Origin: Morella rubra
Taxonomy: Eukaryota; Streptophyta; Magnoliopsida; Fagales; Myricaceae
Assembly (NCBI GenBank): GCA_003952965.2
Contig: CM025856.1
Location: 11,323,023-11,387,022, forward strand
Direction of reading: 5' to 3'
DNA: 64,000 nt
Position numbers and translations under genes: made by a program. The notes beneath the pieces were generated by a model that saw only the letters and a program-made list of their open reading frames with translations, had not been told where the DNA came from and searched no databases. Positions 33,980 to 48,400 of the stretch are shown in pieces (within the stretch, counting starts at the first letter, position 1; each line of letters starts with the position of its first letter).

Positions 33980-34506
33980 CTAGATTGGCTAGGCACTGTT
34001 CTAGGCTTATATGTAATCTCACTTTGCCCCTCTTATTGTCTCCCTCTACTTTATTTCTGAATAGCATGTAATTCAATCTAAACAGTGTTGTCTTCTGCTT
34101 TGTCATGAATTTTTGGTCAGTTCTCTCTGTACTAAGCATCTATGTTACTCAGAAGCACAAACAAAAACTTGACCCTCAACGACTTTTTGACAAGCTTTGA
34201 TGGCAACTGTTTATTGGCAATTTCTGTAACATCCTTTGACATAAAATATGATTTGGTGAAGTCTAGTCCGGATCTGGTGGTCATAAGGAATTAATCCAGG
34301 GATGCTCTCACTACAAAAAGTATCATAATAGATTAACAGGGCAACTTTAGGGGTATGCGTTTGCACCTTGTCACTATTAGTCCCTCTATTAGATCGATTA
34401 TTTGCTACTATCAGCTTCCTGCTGTGATGTCAAAGACGATGACAAGGAGGAGATTTTTCCCCAAAAAGGATCAGAAACGGGACCCTCATGTTAGATTCAC
34501 GCAACA
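33980..34506. other. Non-coding stretch up to the assembly gap
   Basis: Probably 3' UTR of the plus-strand candidate, then unassigned DNA. CACTACAAAAAG near 34312 resembles a CACTA-type terminus, but no partner is visible because of the gap. Confidence 0.35.
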
Positions 34507-34681
34507 NNNNNNNNNNNNNNNNNNNNNNNNNNNNNNNNNNNNNNNNNNNNNNNNNNNNNNNNNNNNNNNNNNNNNNNNNNNNNNNNNNNNNNNNNNNNNN
34601 NNNNNNNNNNNNNNNNNNNNNNNNNNNNNNNNNNNNNNNNNNNNNNNNNNNNNNNNNNNNNNNNNNNNNNNNNNNNNNNNN
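34507..34681. other. Assembly gap (175 N)
   Basis: A run of 175 undetermined bases. It falls in the 3' part of the FYVE/SYLF gene; the true gap length may differ. Confidence 1.
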
Positions 34682-34754
34682 GGAAAGTAGATTCAGTAGA
34701 TCCTAAACATTATAGGAGTGAAACTGTCAAACTCGACAGGTGAAGCCTTTATAC

Positions 34755-37509
34755 CTGAGCTCCCCAGCCAACACCAAAGGAAGAAATGGCAGATGGTGGA
34801 GACCAAGATCCATCTTCCCTACGAGCAACAACTAGCCCTGTTCCAATGTTGTAGGTCACCATTACACCAACCTTTGCAATAGTAAGGATAGCTAGGCCTC
34901 TTGCTTGCTTTAAAATAGCATCTGGTATGGACTTTTCAGGCGTCAGAGTGCCAACCTGAGCAATGATATTCCAGTAGGTTATGAGCTGCACAAGAACTAA
35001 AAGCAGAAGTAGTATCCCACAACAAAATGTTAGAGAACTTAACGAGTGGGCTGTAATTTACTAAAAAGGAGCCAGTATATATAGTGGTAGTGATCTGCAT
35101 AAACAGCGAAGGTCCCTAAACAAAAACCTATTCAGAGGTCTGAAGGCCGTAGGAAGAATAGCTCTAACAAACATAGATATGCATAGAGCTGAAGAACCTC
35201 TCCAAAACAAACACTCAACTGAAATAGTAAATGTTTGAACTCAAAATGTAGGGAGCTCCCTAAAAATGAAAGTTATTTTCTTTCACTTTTATGTTCTTGT
35301 TTGTGTGCTGTTGAATGATTTCATTGAGTTCAGTGGGGTCAAACATCAATCTGATGGAGTAAACAACATTAACCAAAGAACTGAAGTGCTACCTTGGTAT
35401 AACCATAAATGGTGTTTGTGGCCTTATAAATCTCATGCTCCATAGACTGGCCCCATGGAAAATTAAGCCATGATCTCAAAGTACTAAGGTCTGTAAGATC
35501 ATGGGTTGGCAACTGAGCAGCACGACTTATTTGATTAATCAAGTATGATTGGACAGACTCAAGCCGCACAAAGCATACATCGCAGACTCGTTTGGGATTC
35601 CCAGTACGGAACTTTGTGGGCAACAAACATCTTCCTTTAGAGCATGCGTTACAGAATATCCCTCCACAAAAACGACAGTGGTGCCTGGAGCGGATGATGG
35701 GATGAAACCGCATATTACAGAGCATGCAAGCAGAGGCAGCACTGTCAGCCAACCACTTTGGAGGCTCTACTTCAAGAATTTCCCTCATGTTACCAAAATT
35801 AGCCTCTGCAAGAGTTTGAGCCATCTCTTTCCAAGCTTGCTCGAGAATATGCGCTGATGACCAAGAAATCTTACTTCCACAGACACCTGGAACAATAGTA
35901 AACAATTTCCCTTGAGCTGCAGCTAACATCTCAGTAACCACATCCCACATGGTTAGGTCCTGATCTTTGCCAAAAAACTGATTCCATCCCAAGTCATCAT
36001 CAGGGATATATCCCCCGAAACCTCTATTCCATTCTTGATGCTCACTCTCAGACACAGGTGGAACAGAGACAGGTATCCAAATCCCAGTTTCTTCAGAAAG
36101 TGGTGTCTCATAGTAAAAAAATTTACCCTGTTTCTTATGTGCAGCACCTGAGATATTTTGCACATCTTCCTGTCCCCTGGTCCCCCGAGGCACTGCATTT
36201 CCAAAATCTCTCAGCGGCGTACTTTCTTCTCGTTCAAAATCTCCTGTTCCTGTCAAATTGCTCTTTTCTCTGCATTCCTCCACTTCCTTAGAAACCTAAT
36301 TGTCAGCATAAGGAAACTCCCATCAGTTCATTAATAGATCTATCATAAAATAATTTTGATAAGGAAAAAGACAGTTTTAACTTCTGCCCTATTTTCCACT
36401 CTTACACATTGGATACATACCAAAATCAGGCACAATTTAACCATGCGGACTAACAGTTTCCCCCGACTCTAAGAAAAGAAACCGTTAGCAAATCACAATC
36501 CTGCTGAAATGTGAAAATTAATCACAATCCTCACGAGGCAGCTTTTTTTTTCCCCTCCCAATACTAATGATTCTTTTTAAAAGGAGAAGACTTCTCCATT
36601 ATATCAACTAACAAGATTCTTCCCAAAGATTTCAAGAAAATACTCACACGGACGGGTTTGGATCAGATAAGAGTAACTATGTTGCGTTGATCAGAGATTG
36701 ATACATTCAATACTATTAAAGTTGATGCAGGATCCTAAAATGCCAAAAACAAAGGTCCTTAGGCTCATACTTTTGCATTAATTGCTATCCAAAGTTCACG
36801 TTATGAACTCCTAAAACTGGGACACTGTTTTTCAAGATCACTAATTCAGACTCCCTAGTCGGCAAGATAAAAGTTTCTCTGAACTACTAAAAAACCAACA
36901 TAAGTTTCTTGTTACTCTTTCCTAGCATTCTCAAGTACTTGTGGGTTTGTCATATTAATATAATGGATCTCTTCTGCTCACAGTATGCCTCTTGAGCATT
37001 GCTATTTTCCAGCGATGAGCTTCTCACTCCTCAACCTGATAATACTCGTACCATATTACTCCCCCCACATTATCAAAACATATCCACCATGCTACTTATT
37101 CGAATGAAGCCCACCCATTTTGAGATAATTAATATGCTACACAACAATCAAATTGAAAAGGAAAAATGAAAAATGAAAGTCAACTAATCCAAGCAAATGA
37201 GTCATTTAACATAATTCAACTAATAATAAGGCGCAAAAACCATATTTCTGGTTGCAAAGAATACTGCAACGGTATCAGTAATTTAGAATTTCACTCTTTG
37301 GGAAACAAGAAAACGAGGAACTAACACGATACTTGGCTCTCTTCCAATTTCAGGTATCCCGAAACGAACTTGTTTCGGCAAGACAGGAGAAAATTAATAT
37401 AGACATATGGCAATAGCGATGGAAAAAGAGATTGCGTCACCTGCTGCGAAAGGAAATTGGGTCTGTAATCTTCGAGTTCAATTTTAGGGTATCGTACAGA
37501 ACCCTCCAT
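34755..37509 (-). CDS. CFS1-like: FYVE and SYLF domain protein (CFS1/CFS2-like), 3' end missing
   Basis: Exons seen on the minus strand: 37509-37441 (ATG, 23 codons), 36295-35393 (301 codons) and 34955-34755 (67 codons). All have GT..AG borders and phase 0, giving 391 residues. FYVE zinc finger (about 204-268) has all three signatures: WLAD, RHHCRFCG and RVCDVC. It binds phosphatidylinositol 3-phosphate on endosomes. The SYLF (Ysc84-like) lipid-binding domain starts about residue 290 (EHEIYKATNTIYGY, then PEKSIPDAILKQARGLAI and VGVMVTYNIGTG) and is cut at a donor at 34754, so its C-terminal half is missing. A Pro-rich IPVSVPPVS lies at about 96-104. In Arabidopsis, CFS1 proteins with this FYVE-then-SYLF order act in endosome-autophagy traffic and restrain cell death. 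The remaining exon(s) should lie in or beyond the N gap; none was found in 33980-34506. Confidence 0.85.
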
Positions 37510-39473
37510 TGACGACCACTGCTTCCAATACTGGTAAACGAGGGAGAAAGAGGTTCTTTTTGGAATCAAACAATTCTGTCTTTCCACACGTTAAAAAGAT
37601 TAAGATGAACTGGCTACACGTTATCTTTGCCAACAATCCAAGAAAGGTTTAAAAGATGAACTGGCTAGCGAATTCTTAGGTTCGACACTCGTTGAAAGCC
37701 AAGAAGAATTTCAATCAAACGAGGGAAGCAACTCAATACAAAGTGAAAACTGAAAAGGCAAAGTCAAGAAGTAGAGCTGTAAGAGGACTCCGACTTTCCC
37801 CCGGGCACTGACTGATGGAGCAATATCAACAATTTTTACATCCAAATATCTGTTATTTTTTACATAAATTTCAACCAAAATTATTCTTTTTTTTAAAAAA
37901 ACTTTTTAACAAGTTTTATTACTTTTTTATTAGAAAAATCTATCAATATTCTCTTTTTATTTTTTAACAAAATTGATTATTCTATCCTGATAAAATAGTC
38001 TATATCAAAAAAAAAATTAAAAAGATAAAATTATCATTTCAAATCTTTTTTTTTTTTTAATGATGTAAAGTGTCTGAAATTAATAATTAATAGATATATT
38101 AGACAAAAATAAGAGACTACTTATAAAGTGTCAAGACTTGTAGAATATATTTATCCAATAACTATTTTTAAATTAATATTTTTTTAAAACTAAAAAACAT
38201 TGCCCAAAATAACTATGGTCAACTTGAGGATAGAATTATATAAAAAAAGAAAACAGAGCACAAAATTTGAAAAATTTTGCTATCATAAAGAGACTTCAGG
38301 GCATTTCATTTTTTTTAAAATAAAAATTTTTAGTAATTCTTTCTCCATATTAGGAGATAATTTATGAGAGAGTTATCCTCTATTTTCTTGTAAAATCTTG
38401 TTTTAGAAATACTCGAAGCTGAAAAACACTCATCTCAATAATTATTAAAATATAGATAGTTAAACATAAAACAAATCACGCTATCGGCAATTAATATTTA
38501 ACTTTTATGTTCTGACAGTTTTTTTTTCGTATAATAGGAAATAATAGACAATTTTCAAGACACTGATATATATCAAAATCAAAGGGGTGGAATTGGTATT
38601 TTGTTAATCTTTCTATTTCTATGTAATATCTTAGGGGAAGGCTGAGTTTAGAACAAAATATTCCGTATTTTAACTATACTTGTTATCCAATTCTCCTAAA
38701 GAATCTAACGCAACCATTAATCGGTCAATCCAATAATGATGCTCGAATATAATAATTTCTCATTATGTAATGAGACTTATTTTACATAGACACTCATATA
38801 AGTAAAAAAAAATATTAATGTACTATATTTTAAAAACTAATTTTGCACTCTTAAGAAGAATATCCCAATCATCTTCATATAATTTTTGAATGAGAGGTCT
38901 TGTACTTTTTTTTAAATAATGTATAATAATCAAAATGTCTTGAGATTATTACAAGATTTGACACTTTATTGTTTTCCAAATAAAAAAGAATCCATAAAAT
39001 CTCACGAAAGACTAATGTTGAGAATGAAAAAAAAAAAGTGAATCTAGATGTAAGACCGAAAACCCTATATAATAATAATAAATTAAGAAAGTTTCAGAGA
39101 TTTCAGGAGATTCTAATTTAATTGGTCTTAGCCATAAAGAAACAGTTCAAACAAGTCCCCAAAATTAAGATGCAAGCTTTTGCTCAGTTGGGTAAAGCTC
39201 ATGGCAGCCAGAATTGCCTTTACTGGTAAGCCTTAAGCTGAATATGGCATCAATATGACTAGGCAGCAGCAATGTGTGCGCATTTCCGGGTGTTCAGCAC
39301 TCATGAGTCATAGATTACAACCAATATCGTGCCTGCATCATCCATTCTTTGTCCCATCGGGTCTAGCTCAGAAAATGAAACCAAAAGTCCAATGCCAAAA
39401 CAAATATACAAATTTTTAACAATAAATTGGGAAAGATAATAATCCTTCCACACTACACTTTTAAAGCCCATTA
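37510..39473. other. Intergenic DNA between the FYVE/SYLF and YJU2 genes
   Basis: 37510-37800 is the upstream flank of the FYVE/SYLF gene. 37820-39170 is very AT-rich without coding or recognisable elements. 39180-39473 is the downstream flank of YJU2. Confidence 0.5.
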
Positions 39474-42400
39474 CTAATCATCATCACTTTCATAGTTTTG
39501 GCACAGTGATTGTAGTCCAATGCCAGTGTCAATGGTTTTATGCTCTTGAGTATCATCATTTGGCTTTGCCGGATTGCTACCATTAGAGGCCACACCTTGC
39601 AGTGCACTTGTACTAGTGGTTCCAGCCCCTTGTTTGTTCACTCCCAGTCTCACTGAATTGCTGTCATCAGAAGCTGGCTTCTTAACCAAAACTCTAAATG
39701 TTGAAGACTTGATTACAAACTTAGCATCACCAGGAGCTTCGGAACCACTGGGATTTTCTGTCAACAATCAAACATAAAACATATAATCGTTATACCTACT
39801 GGAAAATATTCTAATGGAAAAATACTGCAATTGATTCCAAGCAGTGGCGTTCTTTTTTCCCTTCTCAAGCCAATAGGCAACAGCATTTTTTTTTAAGCGG
39901 AGATAAATTATATGGTTTAGTATAAAATCACTCCTTCAGCCAATAATAATTTACATTTTAGCAATACCAAAATGCTAAAAGCCAAGTGAAAGCAACTCTC
40001 TCACTCGCATAAAAGCAAGATTATTTTTATACGAAACAATGGTTGACATTTGACAAAGCATTATGTTGCTAGTGCAATGCACAACCAAGCTACTCCAATT
40101 CTGTCTCCCTCACCACCCTCTTTTCTTCCTATTCCCCTTTTACCCACTCTTGCCAATAGATTTTTGTAATGACATAATCAACTCCCGCTAATTGTATTCT
40201 TCCTTGTAATTCGAGTTTACCTTCTGCTTGCTTCTCAGACACAGACGTGCACATGCACACAAGAAGGTATTGACACTGAAATCTCACAAGAATCAGCTAA
40301 TTTTTTTTTTGATAAGTAAGAATCAGCTAAAATTAATGTCACAGTGAAAAAATATATACCCATTGAAAGTAATAAAGACCTTGCTTCTTATTGCCTTGTT
40401 AGGACAGCCAGATAAAAGAAAATTCAGCTTAAATCATCTAGCAAGAAATTCCTAAATCACTGTCCTAGATGGAGAAACCCATGTCATCAGAACAATGCTA
40501 TTCCAATACTTACCCATGATAGAACATGATGTTATGACATTCATTGGTTTCTGCTCAGAGACTTACTGAGAAGAAATTTCATTCTTCCAACATAATCATC
40601 ACTGTTCGATCTTACTGATGCCAGCAAATACATCATTTGTCAACTACATTCAACATAAAAATTCTTCTTTTATGAACATTCGCTCCTTTGGTGTCACTTG
40701 AAATACCAAGGTCTATCCCTACAGGTTAATTAGAATAGTTGGAATAACCCATTACTATCTTATGATCTTCTTTACCACGAGAAAGGCGTTGTAGGGAAGG
40801 GATTGAGGTAAATTCAGTAGAATTTGTTACCTATCCTTGATTGCATTCCTCCAACTAGATGTTTGGTTACTGATTCCTAATTATATTCCTAGAGAATGTT
40901 TGGAAATCTCTGGCATTCATTTTCAAACACCTAACTAGAATGGCCCTAGGAAAGGCAAATGAGTTAAATGCCTTTAAAGTGTGCTAAATCATCAGAGAAT
41001 CTGAGACTTAAAGAAGATAGGGATGCAAGCTGCATTGAAACGGGTAGTTTCTTCCAGAAGCATGGACTTCCAATGCATGTGTCAAGGCAGTGGTGATCAG
41101 AGTGGAGGAGGAGAGGGTAATGGTAATTAGATGGCGCAAAAGTGGAAGTGGAAGAAGGATTTTATCGGTAGTGATGAGGACGTAAAAGGCTACTAGTAGG
41201 AATAAAGAAAAGGGGTAAAATCATAATTAGCCCTATAAGTATGAGCAAAAATCAAATTGGTACCCCTAATTATTAATTCAGCGATTTGAGATCTATAACT
41301 TTCGAAAATCATCAATTCTAGCCCCTAATCTAAATTAGACGTTAAATCCGACAGAAAATCATGCAGAATGACCCTCCAAAACTAAATTTTAAATAGTAAT
41401 AAAAATTTAAGAAATAAATTAAAAATAAATATATTATTGAAATAGAGTTTCAATAGTTTTATTTAAAAAATATTACTTTTTTACAAAAATTTCATTTTTT
41501 ATTTCTAATGAATTTTTAGTAATTTTATCTTGGAGGGCATTTTGGTCATTTTGCATAATTTTTCATCAGATTTAACACCCAATTTAGACGAGGGGCTAGA
41601 ATTGATGATTTTCAAAAGTTATGGGTCTCAAATCATAGAATTGATAATTAGGGGTATCGATTTGCTTTTTACTCATACTTATGGGGCTAATTATGACTTT
41701 ACCCCTAAAGAAAAATAAAGTAAAGAGAATAGTGGGAAAAATAGTCTATATGGAGAAAGGATGCTAATAACATACATTAAGCATTAAGCCCCCTGCGCCA
41801 AAAAAGGAGGGGGAGAGGGGGGGGGCCGCGCTGCGAGAAGAAAAAATTCTTGCTTTATGTAACAGAGCTGATATAACACAAGACCCATAGATGCTTAACC
41901 AATCCAGAGAAGAAATTAGTCAACTGTATTCTTGCCCTAAGTGGATATACATAATGCTTCAAGTAATAGGGCTTTTTTCTTATGTTCATTTAGGTTGAAC
42001 ACTGGGTTACCACCTGATATTCTTTATCAACAATAATGTGTCTACTTCTTTTGATTGGAGTAGAGTACAAGTCATTACTACTGAGTCAATTTCATCACAT
42101 GCCTTCAATGTAATCCATGCTCTTTCTATTTTGCTTCTGTAATTCCTAGAAAGGAGAAGAGAGAAACAATTCGCTAATTCTAAGATTGGTTGCATACAAT
42201 CAGATTAGAAAGACATGAGATCCAAAACAAATAAGATTTCACTTATGCATTGAACTTTTCAGGCCTCAAAGTCGAGATTACTTGAGCCCTTTACGCTTAA
42301 GATGTAATTGCTAAGAGTAAAAAGTAAGTGATGTTACACACCTTTGTTGGTGGAACTGTCGACAGAAGTGGCTTTTGTCAAAGAATCTGTTGGGTTCTCA

Positions 42401-45400
42401 GGAACCCCTTCTGAAACCTTTCTACGCTGCATTGAAATAATGTGCAAACATAAGTTCATGAGCTTATAGTTCTGCATTAAGAAAACCATGATATTACCAT
42501 CCTCACTTCATCTAATAAACATACAAAAGAATTCCCCCTCCCTCCTTTAATCATACTCTTCCTTTCCTGAATGCCCAACAAGTAGATATCCCTTTCCAGC
42601 ATTAGGTAACCCATAGAATAAAGCACCAAAAAGATAGTGGTCTTAATATTCTTGTCATGCAAAGGAAGAATAGGATAGCTACAGGCCGGAATCTACTATA
42701 AAACATGATGAAAGATTAGATTTCAAGACCTATGACATCCTTTTCACTTAGCTGTCATGTATATCAACACAATTATGATCCAAGTAGGGGAACGAAGTAG
42801 AGCTGGGAAGGAGGAAAACACTAACCAACTTTGTTATCGACTCCTAAGAAGGGCAGAGATGAATCTTAAAAAAACATGTAAAAAGCTTATGGATAGTCCC
42901 CAAAAATCCAAGGGCGAAAAAAATGACACGACCTTTTCTCTCCACCTGCAAAACGAAGCATAGCTTGATCTACTTCCTAGAAGTTTGTTATACTAATCTT
43001 AGCATCTCACTTTTCTTCATTTCATTGTGTGACTGCAAGAGCAAGATGGCTGTATCACTGCTAAATGGAATTATCTTATCAAGGTTCATGAATGATAACT
43101 CAAAGATAAAACATCCGAATAGGAAAACTTGGGTACTATGATATAGATTATTATCAGCTAAGTTCACAAGTGGGAGATAAGCGGACTCATCTGCTGCATC
43201 CGCCACAGCATAAACAGATAAGAGCTGTTAATTGTTGGATTCAAGTGTATTGTGTCAAGTCCAAAATAAACTACATGTAGCTGGAACCCGATCAACTAAT
43301 CAGAAGTATACTAGCTACATTGTTGAGCCACACTTATTTAACTGTTAGTCCCAAAAGTATTTTTCTTGTGAGAACCACTATTCTAATCCATCCCTTAACA
43401 ATCTCTCCGTTTCATAATTCTGAGTTACGCCATGAATCAAAATTTGCGAAGTCAAATGTATCTGAGAAACTTAGTAATGCAAATAAATTCACCGTATGAC
43501 CACGAGTTCCTTGCTTTCATGCTAAATTGTGCCTTCTGATTTAGGGATTAGCTAAAGCAACATATTCCTAATTCCTATAACTATGGTGAAGGAGCTGAAC
43601 ATATTGAAAGATCACAATAACAACCAAAAGCAAATATTATCAAATATGGTTTCATGGGAAAATCACGTTGTTCTAGACAAGGAAATGCTTTCTCTCTCCT
43701 TATTTTTCCCCGAGATATACAATGATTTTGTTTTCTTTTAAGTTTCCAACATGTGTCAACGATCTAGGTGCGGTCATGCTAAGACAATGAACTGAACACG
43801 TGAGCACAACTTCTACTGCTTATTTATGGTCGATGGAGATACCATGGGATTTAAGGACCCCTGCATTTCTGTAAAGGACTCCTGACGTATACAAAGGAAT
43901 GTTCTTAATAAAGGACTCCTGACATCTACGAAATGTGTTCTTCAGTACATTGAGGCTGTATAAAAATTTTTCCCTAAAGATTAAAAGCACAACACCACCA
44001 ATCAACAGAGTCTAAAGAGCAGAAACAGGTACACACCACAACAAACATCCATTCGAACAGTGATGTGGTTAACAAAGATTTTACATGAAGCATAGCAAGG
44101 ATAACTGACATATACGCATGTGGATTATCCCCCTCCAAATAGTCCACATAATGGAACAAGTAGCATTACAAACCCTACATTATTATATCACATCAACATT
44201 TTTTTAGGATAACACCTCATCGACGTTAAACCCCGAATATCACCATTAAAGCCTGAATAATGATGAGGCAAAAGACCTTCATTCACTTGCAACCGAGACA
44301 TGAGCAACTGACTCTTCACCATACTTGCGTAGAGCTAGTTCACAATGGTCATATTATGATCAGTCCATCGAGAGTGAAAGATTTTAGCCAACACAGCCAT
44401 CCAAACAAAGAGAAGAACTTTTCTAATGACTATGCTCTGCCCTGTTCTCCAAAGGGAATGACATCTGATTACACCCTCAACGCTTCTTAAAGATAATTGT
44501 ATTTAAGATTCCACAACTGAATATGACCTGTCTGGTAAAACTCACATAAGAACAACCAGATGCATCCTTATCTTCAGCATTTTTTACCAACTTCCTTATT
44601 CCCAACCCTACACATCTAAGAGGAGACGGATCTCAATCCACCAAATGAAAGTTGAACTCATCATTTGACTCAACATAAGAAATGTTAGCAATTAGAAAGA
44701 AAAAAAATTGTATATAAATCTTATTTTAAAGCAATAAATCTTCTCCCGAAAGTGGTCTCTTTCCTCCACAAAACACCATGACAATTTACTCAGCAAAGCT
44801 TGGTAAAAAATGCTCAACTTCCTTATTCCCAACACTATACATCTAAGAGGAGACTGGATCTCAAACCACCAATTGAAATTTGAATGCATCATTTGATTAC
44901 CCACATGACAGGAAATAAAAATACTTTAAAAAAAAGTACATGGGTAAGCTAGATAAAGTACTCTTAACATGCATAACCTTCCATCATTTTGACAAATAAA
45001 TTTCTTCTACCACGCTAAATGCTTCTACATTATTTTTCTTAATAGAATTCCAATCTGAAGTTGCCTTGATGTTGTGAACTCAATGGGAGACCCGGACAGC
45101 TAGAACAGAAACCAACTTGCAAAATAGAAAACCAGCCAAAACCTCCACCCCTTCAATCTCCCCAACGAGGACAAGTTTACTTATTTAAATACATCCTCAA
45201 ACACACCATCGATCTAAAACATAGGAAAACCAGTGACACCTGAAATCCAAATAAGGAACTCTCTTTCACAGCCCAACTCACTCTTCTTGTTGCTATATCT
45301 CTTCTTTCTTTACCAATCTGGACAAATATTATCACTCCACTCTCAGCCTATCTTTTCCCCCATATTGATCCTGATTTTATGACCAAAAGATTTTTCTGCA

Positions 45401-48400
45401 ATCTGCCATCATCCTAATAGCCAAAATTGTAGGCTTGCAAATCCCTAATTTCTTTTTATCCTTTCCCAAAAATATTCAGATCCAAAACCCGAATGCTGTT
45501 TTTTTTTTTGATAAGTTAGAATTTTATTGAAAAAGAAACGAGTGTCAGCAATACAAAAGACTGCACTGAGAACATTTAAAGCATACAAGCTATAAAGGTA
45601 CAAAAATCTGAAAGGTCCACAAAAGGAAAACCCAACACCGCATTAGCCCACAGAAAAAGAGACTGCAACATCTGATCCTTTAAGCACTCCAACGATAACG
45701 CCTTATTGTCAAAACATCTAGTATTTCTTTCCCTCCATAAACACCACCAAATACAAGAGGATATCATCTTCCAAACCGCCAAAGCTGTTGGGTCATCAAA
45801 TTTCCTCTTCCAACACATCAAAACCTCAACCACCCTACTAGGCATAACCAAGAAAGGTTCAACATACAAAGCATATTCGACCACAATCCTCTAGCAAACG
45901 AACAATGAAGAAGAATATGATCCACCGACTCCCCATCACATCTACACAAATAACACCAATCAGTCAAGCAAATGCCCCTCCTTAAATTATCTATGGTTAA
46001 AACTTTCCCATGAGCAGCCTCCCACACAAAGAAAGAAACTCTCGAGGGTAAAGTCCTCCATAACTGCCACCAAGGGAAAAGCCATAGCAGAATCACCCAC
46101 AAGAAGTCCATACATAGATATTATTGAGAAAGAGCTATTCTTAGAACCCAACCAAATCAGCCTATCATTAACACCTCTTCTTATTGTCGTGGAGTAAAGA
46201 AGAGAAAGAAATTCAAACTTCAGCCAACTCCCAATCATTAAAAGTTCTTAGAAACTGAACATTCCAAACAACCACACCAGAACTTACATCCAAACAATCC
46301 TCTACTAACGCCTCTTTACTCCTGGATAAAGAAAAGAGATAAGGAAACACAAACATAAAAGCTTGCTCACCACACTAACAATCATATCAGAAACGAACTC
46401 TACTACCACTCCCCACCACAAATTTTACATTCGCAATGAAAAAATTCCAGCCCTTGCTAATATACTTCCATAAACTCACACCATAAGAACCACGAGGCTC
46501 AAGAGTCCTCCATCCTCCCACCTCGCTACCATATTTCGCTGTAATAACTATCTTCCATAATGTATCCCCCTTAGAAACAAACCTCTACAACCACTTCCCT
46601 AATAAAGCTTTATTACACAAAAACAACCGCTTTAGACCCAATCCACCCACAGAAATAAGAGAACAAACTTCAGCCCAACTAATAAGATGGAACCTATGAT
46701 CGTCATCACCATTGCCCCACAAAAAATCTCTTTGGAACTTCTCCAGCCTATTAGCCACCACAGTAGGAATTGGAAAAAGAGACATAAAATATGTAAGAAG
46801 ACTAGCAAGAGTAGATTTGATCAAAGTAATCCGACCTCCCTTTGATAAATAGAGTCGCTTCCAACCCACTAATCTTCGTTCCATTCTCTCGATTATTCCA
46901 TCCCAAATTCGAACACTCTTAAATTTGGCTCCAAGAGGAAGCCCAAGATACGTCATCGGAAGTGAAGAGACTCTACAACCCAGAATAATAGCCAATTCCT
47001 AAACATTCCAACACCCCCAATAGGAATAACCTCAGACTTAGAGAGATTAATCTTAAGCCCAGAAACTGCCTTAAAACAAAGAAGTAGACATCTAAGATTC
47101 CTGACTTGGGTATCCTCCGCCCCACATAAGATAAGAGTGTCATCAACAAACAACAAATGGATATAGACCCACATTACTCCCCCTTCTCCAATATCCAATC
47201 CCCTAATGGCCCCCCCAACAACCAACTCTTTCATTCATCCTACTAAGAGCTTTCATAACAATTACAAACAACAAAGAGAGAGAGGGTCTCCTTGATGCAA
47301 ACCTCGTGAACTCCCAAAAAATCCACGAGGGGAACCATTGACCATCACTGAAAACTTCACTGTTGAAATGCAAAATTGAATCCACTTACACCATTTATCA
47401 TCGAACCCACATTTCCTTAACAAATACATCAAAAAATCTCAATTCACATGATCATACATCTTGTGAATATCCAATTTGCATAACAAGCTTGAAACACCCG
47501 ATCTTAACCTAGAGTCAATACACTCGTTGCAATCAACACTGAATCCAAGATCTACCTACCTTGACAAAGGCATTTTGAGAAGGAGGAATTATCTTATGCA
47601 ACATCACCTTCAGCTTGTTAGCCAGCACCTTACCAAGGATCTTATAAACCCCTCCCACAAGGCTGATAGGACGAAAGTCCTTCAACTCCATCGCTCCCAC
47701 TTTCTTCGGAATGGGAACAATGTAAGTAGCATTCAGACTCTGAACAAACTTCCTCCTCTGCACAAATTCGTTGAACATAGCCAACACATCCCTCTTTACC
47801 ACCTCCCAACACGATTGAAAAAAGGCTAAAGAGAAGCCATCTGGGCCCTATGCCTTATCTCCATTAAAGGTACGAACAACCCTATAAACCTCTTCCTCAT
47901 CAAAGGGTCTCTCTAACCAATCAACTTCATCGCCCAAAATACAATCAAATACCAAACCATCCAAAGAAGTCCGCCAAGCAAATGGTTCCTTATACAATGA
48001 TTTGTAGAACTCAACAATCTTTTCAGAAACACCCTTTGGATCCTCCACAATAACCCCCTCCATCTCCAGGCTAGAAATAGTGTTAACTCTCCTATTCAAA
48101 TTGGCCACTCTATGAAAAAATTTAGTACACCTATCCCTTCCTTCAGCCAAAGAGCTCTAGATTTTCTATTTCTGATATACCTCCTCCAATTCAATCAATT
48201 GATTCAGATCCCCCATCACGGCCAATTTCCACTCCCCTTCCTCATCAGAAGCCCCACTTCATCCAAAGAATCAAGCGATGCCAATTCACTTAATAAAGTG
48301 GACTTTCTAAACAAAATATCCCTGAACACCTCCTGATTCCACACCTTGAGATCTCTTTTCAAAGCCATTAACTTCGAATCTAGTACAAAACTAGATGACC

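Noticed and set aside
34305-34330. CACTACAAAAAG, a possible CACTA transposon terminus
   Set aside because: No inverted partner or 3-bp target duplication is visible, and the gap follows closely.
39180-39240. A tRNA-like phrase (GCTCAGTTGGGTAAAGCTC)
   Set aside because: Only D-arm-like text is present; no T-loop GGTTCGAATCC or acceptor stem follows.
47476-47829. Plus-strand ORF of 117 residues opposite the LINE
   Set aside because: It is the reverse complement of the LINE reverse transcriptase and has no own signature.
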